This document shows positions 58,086-64,000 of a stretch of DNA of 64,000 nt, in pieces; position 1 is the stretch's first letter; each line of letters begins with the position of its first letter. The stretch is from Symsagittifera roscoffensis (taxonomy: Eukaryota > Xenacoelomorpha > Acoela > Convolutidae), in the NCBI RefSeq assembly GCF_963678635.1, contig NC_087064.1, positions 60,270,338-60,334,337 on the forward strand, given 5' to 3'. The position numbers and the translations under genes are program-made. The notes under the pieces are model-generated. The model had not been told where the DNA came from, made no database searches, and worked only from the letters and a program-made list of their open reading frames with translations.

Positions 58086-58488
58086 TAGGGGCGGATTTAA
58101 GGGAAGAGGGGCTGAACGCCCCCCTCAGGGATTTGACCTCCTGCCGACCCAAAGGGTCACCCTCTTCGCACTATTTTCTGATATCCATTTTTGGCCGATG
58201 GGCTCTTAAATTTTCGCGCCTAAATTTTATAATTTTGAGGGTGAAGCGCGCGCCGAAAAAAAAGCAATTTTTTTGAGTCAAAAATTTCCAAAAAATGCTC
58301 AAAACGCCTTTATGAGCTGTTTTTTTCAGAATTTTGCCTGCGGCTCAGAAAATTCGGCCGGAACAGGGTCGTTTTAGTGCTTGAGGAGAGAGCTCGGAAA
58401 ATCTTTTCAGTCGACCTATCAAAAAGGTCAACAAATTTTTTAAAATTTTTTGAAAATACCCTCCGAGAAAATCCTGGATCCACCCCTG
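58086..58488. mobile_element. hAT-like MITE, ~403 bp, copy 2
   Basis: It begins (T)AGGGGCGGATTTAAGG and ends GGATCCACCCCTG. It shares CCCCTCAGGGATT, GACCCAAAGGGTCACCCTC, TTTAGTGCTTGAGG and CAGTCGACCTA with copy 1. The flanks do not show a clear 8 bp duplication, and the first base differs from the canonical C, so this is the older or more damaged copy. Confidence 0.72.
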
Positions 58489-58744
58489 GTCTCACCCACT
58501 AAACACTCAGCCACGGACGCTTAGTAAACCACAAGCACTAGCCACAAATAAAGCAGAGAACAAGAAAACAGATTCCAATGCTACAAAATTCCAATGCTAC
58601 AGATCGTGATTATTATAGCAAAAGTGCCAAAGAAGTGAATACTTAATGAACCGTTTTTATTTGCTAGTTAAGTTAGAAAAAAAGTTCGCAGTAACACACT
58701 GCATGCTAGTGTAAAGAAAAAAACTGAAAAATTGGAAAAAAAAT

Positions 58745-58800
58745 GACTCCCGGCAGTATTCGAATTCAGCACCCTTGTCACCTCAGGCAGGGGAGTTAGC
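58745..58800 (-). repeat. tRNA-like fragment with B box
   Basis: On the minus strand GAATTCGAATACTGCCGGG resembles a T arm and B box. The upstream part has no clear A box. It is probably a SINE remnant. Confidence 0.35.
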
Positions 58801-59489
58801 TTTAAGTTAAAATATAGGCGCGGCTATTCGATTTTGAATCACTATGAAGCAAGTTACATCTCACTTTTCATTTGCTAGAAAAATTTTTACGGAAAATGCT
58901 GATTAAAAAAACAATCGAAACCAGTAATAACTTCAGATAAGATACATTTAACAGGCCCTCGCCAGCCACAATTTAAGCAGCTACAGATGTTAATAATTTG
59001 CCTCTACTGCAGCAAAGAGGTCACTAAAAATCAAAAGTAGTGTTTATGGCGTAATTAAAGCTCCAACTTGTAGAGTAGGAGTCTCACTTCCTTTTATCTG
59101 TGCCACGGTCGCTTGAAGATCGGCTAACACTATCATCCAATAAAGCAGAGAACAGATGCTATGAAATTTCTGATGCTACATATAGTGACTATGGCAAAAG
59201 CTCCACTAAATAAAAAATAAATTAAAATGGGTAATTAAATGTAAAGAAAAATACACACTCTCTCGCATAGGGTAATTAGGCTCAAAAAATTCTCTCGACA
59301 TGGGACCTGCATAAAAAGAAAAATTTTATGAAAAAAATGCCTGAAATTTTAAAATTATCATTAACAAACAAAGCAGACGTTTCTAATTCTTCCAGCGCTT
59401 CGTAATACCTGTCCTGCCCTCGTCGAAAGGACCAGGGCGTCAAATCAAGGATGAGACGTAGTAAACACACAGGCGAAGCTGAGCTTTGC

Positions 59490-60540
59490 ATCACTTGCGA
59501 TACAATGACTATGCTTAGCATCAAACGAAAAAAAAAACGAACAAAAAATCTTGAAAAAAAAAATCTTTTTTTGTTTGTCAACAAAATTGCATAAGTCCAA
59601 AATATCCGGAACAAATTGCCTGCACCATTAGAAACTCTGCAAAGAGCTTTGCTACTGAAACAAAGAAAGCAAGTTTTCAAAAACGTCCTTTCAGCGGAAG
59701 TAAGCAGACAAAAAGGCGGACAGACAATCTAAATTAGACAAAATTTTCTATAAGCAAAACAAAGAAACAGGTCTCAACTGGAATCGAACTTCCGGGCTCT
59801 GTAGTCTCAAGCATGGAGGGAGGTTCAGCAACTCGAAATGAAGCTAAACCATTGAGCTACGGCAACCAAGCCGACAAAAAGACGGACGATGATGCAAAAA
59901 AGCACTTAACCTCTACTTTGCAAAAATGCCCGGTCGGGATCAAACCGCAAGCCTTTGCCATCTCAAGCTGTTGTTTTACCTCTACGCTAGTTGCGCCGGA
60001 TGTTTGATTAGATTTTAATTTATAATTACCAAGCGGTAACAAAGCCGAAAACACCTGAGCAGAGACCCTTCAAGCCAAAAAATTTTAAACTTATAAAAAT
60101 GTTAAGTCCCTTTGCCCTCAGAGCACACACACTCACAAAAAATTTCTTCGGTCGCAATGACGCAATAAGAAGCCACGAAGTCGATATTATTTGAAATGAA
60201 AATTATTAAGCCGATAAAAAACAACAAATGAAAAATAAAATTAACAAATCGAGCATCAAAAATTACAACCATTGTGAAAAACGAATTACGGTTAGGCCGG
60301 ATTATTAAAATGCTAAAAGCAACTGCAAAGAAAATTTTTCACAGCTATAATAAACGATTCTTTGATGTGGCAACTAAGCCGAAAAAACATAAGCATACAA
60401 ATAATAGACCGAAACTTTTTTGAACCGGAATATTAACCCTTTGAAAAAAAGGCCCTGGTCAGATTCGAACCCAGGACCTTTGCCGTTCCAGGCATTTTCG
60501 TTACCACAAGGCTAAGTGCGCAAGAGACACTACAAAATTT
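59490..60540 (-). repeat. Three-module tRNA-like composite, best preserved copy
   Basis: Read on the minus strand: module 1 at 60448-60530 has A box CTTAGCCTTGTGGTAACG and B box GGGTTCGAATCTGACC. Module 2 at about 59928-60000 has CTAGCGTAGAGGTAAAAC and GGTTTGATCCCGACC. Module 3 at about 59764-59870 has GTAGCTCAATGGTTTAGC and GAAGTTCGATTCCAG. Their acceptor arms do not pair, and module 3 is about 25 bases too long, so none is a functional tRNA gene. The spacing of modules matches the copies at 36205 and 39475. Confidence 0.65.
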
Positions 60541-61143
60541 CAATTCATTATGAACCAAGGTACATCAGGATTACAATGAGTCTTGTGGACAAAGATGTTT
60601 ACGGGAAAAAAGTCTAGAACCCGATTGTAATACCCTTGCTTACCCGCAAGGGTAATACTACAAAGAAACATGGTTCCCCGACTACGGAGAGCTGGACCCT
60701 TGTTTGTCTGGTCTTACTGCCCATGATACAAACTCGCACACTGTTTATACTTTTTGATGACTCAGCTGAAGAAAAAACTTTCAATTAATTTTTATTTTTA
60801 TATGCATATTTACACATCTCTCTCAAGTTTTTGAGCTTGAACTATTGCACTTGTTTAGATTTTGTTGAATCCAAAAAACAATTCGGGTAGCTTTAAAAAA
60901 ACCTATTTCTGGTTTCAATGCTGTCTTTATGGGCTAACCTTTTAGATTGACGCACGTATTTCGATTGTTTGATGATCTACTCAAGATAAATAGAAATAAA
61001 ATAACAGCATTATAATGGTTATACAGAGTGATTTTTAAATAGATATGACAGTCACGGTAAATAGTAGTTTCCTAAGAGATGTTTTTCAACAATTTGGTAA
61101 GTTTATCCTGATAGATGTTTGATCTCAGTTTGCTTCCGGTGGC
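60541..61143. other. Intergenic stretch downstream of SRA1
   Basis: AT-rich with no ORF of note. A short imperfect hairpin (ATACCCTTGC...GCAAGGGTAAT) lies near 60628-60657. It should contain the 3' end of the SRA1 transcript, but I see no strong AATAAA on the minus strand. Confidence 0.4.
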
Positions 61144-62214
61144 TCATAATGGTTTTTCTTCGAAATATCGAATCAAACGTTTGAAGGCCATTGACCACAT
61201 CATAACTTCCTTAGAGTAATCGACCGACATTTTGATGAAACATCGCATAGCTAAATCGGTCTGATTCGTCGTAATGCAAAACACCAGTTTTGACAACAAA
61301 CTGCACAATGAATCGCTCAATGCATTCCAAGATTTTCGGAACAAATCTAATTTTGTCTCCAGTTTTTCAACTTGTGACTTTTCATTCGATGGGTCTGACG
61401 TGAAGATTCGAAACAACTCATCAACTTTACTTTTCGTTTCATCGACTGCGAAATTCGTTGTAAGGCTATCAATTGCTGAGTTGTTATTGCCTCCCTGTTT
61501 TCGGGTCGGGCTGAACGAAAACGGCGAACATAAGGGGGATACATTTGGGTTCGAATTTATAATACTGCTACTATGTAGTTGAACATTTTTTAGCCTTTCC
61601 TGCAGAGCTGCGGCCAGTTCATCTCTCTCACCTTCACTTTGCGGAGTGGAGGGCTGACACGCCGACCCTGGTAGAGATATAGGGCTGTATACTTTCAGAG
61701 AATTACCCTGGATTAAACTTGCCTGATCTAAATGAACCGGGGTTGGAAACATGGTCGGGGATTGGAAATTAGACCAACTTTGTGTTCGTGATATTTCAGT
61801 CGCTTGTAGAGCAGAATTGTTACCTTGCGGAGTATTCAGAGAGGAATGTGTTAACTGATTAGTAGCATCGTTGAATGGTAACTGATTCGGTGGATATGGA
61901 TTGTTATGATAACTAGCCGCTGGCACTCTGTTATTTACCGAGTTTGAACGGTCCAAGTTTGGCACGAAAAGAGAAGGCACGTTACCCGGCGCCATTGAAG
62001 AATCTGCATTGGATGTTGAAATTTGCGGATTCCGTTGGCTTTGATGATTCATTGGGTTAAAATGTACATTTCCACCCGAGAAACTTCGTTTGTGGTTGCT
62101 TGTCGAAGGACTGCTATTTCTCATTAAATGACCTCTAAATGGGTTACTGACCGCAGTAGCTTTGTCGCCTCCCGACACCACGCTTGGAGGTGGTGGATCA
62201 TTCCAACCCTTCAT
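61144..62214 (-). CDS. SRA1: SRA1-domain protein (steroid receptor RNA activator protein-like)
   Basis: 356 residues in one exon, from ATG at 62214 to TGA at 61144-61146. The N-terminus MKGWNDPPPPS carries the GWNDPP motif of SRA1 proteins. Residues ~20-250 are Ser/Asn/Pro-rich and look disordered. Residues ~257-352 form the helical SRA1 domain (VDELFRIF, then LSDSLCSLLSKLV, then MRCFIKMSVDYSKEVMMWSM). SEC31 shares both the GWNDPP motif and this C-terminal fold, but there is no WD40 region, so SRA1 fits better. The family is a nuclear co-regulator in vertebrates, and its role here is inferred. The linker is longer than in the human protein. The start is supported by the conserved motif at residue 3. 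Confidence 0.85.
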   Translation of the reverse strand: MKGWNDPPPPSVVSGGDKATAVSNPFRGHLMRNSSPSTSNHKRSFSGGNVHFNPMNHQSQRNPQISTSNADSSMAPGNVPSLFVPNLDRSNSVNNRVPAASYHNNPYPPNQLPFNDATNQLTHSSLNTPQGNNSALQATEISRTQSWSNFQSPTMFPTPVHLDQASLIQGNSLKVYSPISLPGSACQPSTPQSEGERDELAAALQERLKNVQLHSSSIINSNPNVSPLCSPFSFSPTRKQGGNNNSAIDSLTTNFAVDETKSKVDELFRIFTSDPSNEKSQVEKLETKLDLFRKSWNALSDSLCSLLSKLVFCITTNQTDLAMRCFIKMSVDYSKEVMMWSMAFKRLIRYFEEKPL

Positions 62215-62522
62215 TTGTCAAACTTTTCAGACAGTCTACCTTGTCATGATCAACAACGAAGCGAACATAGTGGTTCGATTCAACCAATCATTGATCTGAA
62301 AATCAAATTATTACTTTGCTTTTTTGATAGAATAGTTTTTTTTAATTATTGCCATTTAGTATGATCGAAAGTTTAACTCCAGTTAAATTTGCTTACTTTA
62401 AAAAATATATCTAATAGCTAAATTGGATTTATCATTTATGATTTCGAATTAAAATAGATTAAAAAAATAAATACAGCTGATAAACATTTCAGTCAAAAAT
62501 ATAATTTGGCAGCAAAAGCAGT

Positions 62523-62950
62523 TCAAATGGCCGAAGCTGCAAAAAAGCCGAGAGAACTTATGACATTGCATGAAATAACGATAGCAATCTGGTAGTTTAG
62601 GTTCAGATATGTACTGTAAAAGAACGCCACTGCACACGCCAGACTCTGAAAGGAAAAAGGTTTTAAGAAACATTGAAAAAGCTCACAGCCTCTCAATACA
62701 ATTAATCCAGTTCCATTAGAGCTTGATAGCTAACAGTTTGAGCTACTCACTTGTGAGAACTTGAAAAGTGCAAATGCCGGTGCTGAATCACCTGGATACT
62801 TCGTGACCAGAATATTCATTATCTAAAAGAAAAAAGTTATTCTTATTTAGTCAAAGCAAAAACTAACAGACATAAACAACGTCTACCTCTGTTTCAATGC
62901 AGCCATCGCCGAAGCCCAGGAGAAAAGCACAGGCCAAGCCTATGTATTCA
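62523..62950 (-). CDS. MFSD11: MFSD11/UNC93-like transporter, last three exons
   Basis: Three exons of a major-facilitator-family membrane protein. Exon i is 62887-62950 (EYIGLACAFLLGFGDGC, phase 1 start). Exon ii is 62751-62822 (NILVTKYPGDSAPAFALFKF). Exon iii is 62523-62645 (SLACAVAFFYSTYLNLNYQI to the TGA). The introns of 64 and 105 bases have GT-AG ends (GTAGAC...TTTTAG and GTGAGT...TTTCAG), and reading frame is kept across both. The GFGD and DSAPAFALFKF motifs are characteristic of MFSD11 and UNC93 relatives. The C-terminus ends soon after the last transmembrane segment. Upstream exons must lie to the right of 62951, possibly beyond the window. The SRA1 start codon lies 308 bases downstream of this stop. 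Confidence 0.8.
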
Positions 62951-64000
62951 CTGAAACAAAAGTCACAGAGTAACAATCGCAAAAAAAACTTCAATCACGA
63001 AAACAAATTTCTCTTCAATATTTGTTCGTAAATTTGCAGGTAAGGCGTCTGAATTAAGGTTCACAACTAGTTACTAGAAAACTGATTTAAATCATTTAAC
63101 TGAAAACATTCAGACGGTTTTTCGACATACAGAAAACACTATCCGATGTCTTCATTGCTACCCAAAACATAGCCAACAGAAGGTTGGAAAAATAAAGCAT
63201 AGCCAGCAGACAGTTGGGAAAGCGTCAAGAAAGCAAGGAAACAGAAAAAAAAACTGACCTTATTTATGAAAAAAAACTTCAACTTTCCAAGAAAAAAATA
63301 TATGGCCTTAAGCTTCTAGAACAATTTATAAAAGATGATATTCTGCAACAGTTTATGATTGACATTTTTTCGATAAAGTTGGTCGAATTTGAGAAAAACT
63401 GGATCAATAGGTATTACGCTATTACTAGAAGTCAATCAGGATTTTCGTGACCTTTACGAAAAGCCTGATTGACTTCCTTGCAAAAAAAATCAGAAGTCAA
63501 ACCGCGAATGATCAAAAGTTAGCGTGAACAATTTCAAAGGCTTTTCAATAAAAAATATATAGCCAACAGACAGTTGGAAGAGAGTAATGAACGCAAGGAA
63601 ACTGAAAGAAAAAACAGACTTTTTTTTCTCCGAAAACCTTCAGATTTTGACTTTCGAAGAAAATAGAGGGCCTTGAAGCTCTTTGAGTTTGTAGAAAAAT
63701 CTATGATGAACATTTTTTGTTAAAATTAACCCAATTTGAGAAAACTGGACCAATAAGTAAAACCTTCATTTCGCTGGTAAATCTGATTATTAATTTCCAT
63801 TTTCGAAATTAGAAGTCAATGACGTTTTTCATGACCTGTACACTTCTTAACACACTGATCGATAGTGGATTTCTCTCTCCTTTTAATAGAAATACAATGA
63901 ACTTATTACGAAATCACACGTCAATCCACAAAAAAAATCAAAATTGAGCGTGGAGAAAAAACTAACCAAGGCCTATATAAGAGTACTCGCTAAGTCCATT
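62951..64000. repeat. Dispersed repeat remnants and presumed intron
   Basis: ATAGCCAACAGACAGTTGG-type motifs occur near 63170, 63198 and 63560. The block AACCCAATTTGAGAAAACTGG near 63728 matches 57500. The 78-codon ORF at 63214-63450 lies inside this repeat and is not supported as a gene. If the MFSD11-like gene continues to the right, this is intron sequence. Confidence 0.45.

Noticed and set aside
60448-60530. Functional tRNA gene on the minus strand
   Set aside because: A and B boxes are good, but the acceptor arms do not pair and the T stem is mismatched. The same sequence recurs in a repeat.
63214-63450. 78-codon Lys-rich ORF near the right edge
   Set aside because: It lies in a dispersed repeat (also near 57500 and 63560-63850) with no conserved frame.

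Overview
The window is AT-rich animal DNA dominated by mobile and repetitive sequence, with two ordinary host genes near its right edge. It reads as an invertebrate nuclear genome. It carries a BEL/Pao LTR retrotransposon (a metazoan group), a decayed Polinton/Maverick, many tRNA-like repeat modules, and a host gene with short GT-AG introns of 64 and 105 bp. I cannot name the species.

Region by region. 1-15.8 kb is the wreck of a Polinton (Maverick), the large virus-like DNA transposons that carry an integrase, a packaging ATPase and capsid genes. All recognisable genes lie on the plus strand in the order ATPase, small late-type ORF, an unnamed Polinton-associated protein, integrase, penton-like minor capsid, small basic capsid-associated protein, major capsid protein. 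All are broken by stops and frameshifts. The ATPase-to-integrase part was amplified as a head-to-tail triplication of a ~5.2 kb unit (copies at 56, 5269 and 7485), and the middle copy lost ~3 kb. 15.87-19.6 kb is a tandem pair of a ~1.9 kb repeat.

19,607-28,495 is a nearly complete 8.9 kb BEL/Pao element. Its 436 bp LTRs differ by one base, and it sits in the second 1.9 kb repeat, flanked by a 5 bp target duplication. It encodes gag, protease, RT/RNase H and integrase, but reading is interrupted by an in-frame TAA and a change of frame. Its long leader consists largely of iterated short stem-loops, including six 126 bp units.

28.5-60.5 kb holds no convincing host gene. It contains a hAT-like MITE family (two copies) and tRNA-like modules, some in a conserved three-module composite. 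It also holds a ~2.8 kb repeat present twice, which joins that composite to a 19 bp TIR element full of GGATTCC motifs and to a (TATTG)n array. Further right are a diverged ~5 kb duplication (42-47 and 48-52.7 kb), an inverted repeat, and a field of diverged satellite-like units at 53-56.4 kb with one intact 167-codon ORF.

61.1-63 kb carries two host genes on the minus strand: an intronless SRA1-domain protein and, 308 bp upstream of its start codon, the 3' exons of an MFSD11/UNC93-like transporter.

The window is best read as a transposon graveyard beside a gene pair. The notable pieces are the amplified Polinton core, the young BEL element with a hairpin-array leader and interrupted frame, and the composite tRNA-like repeats.
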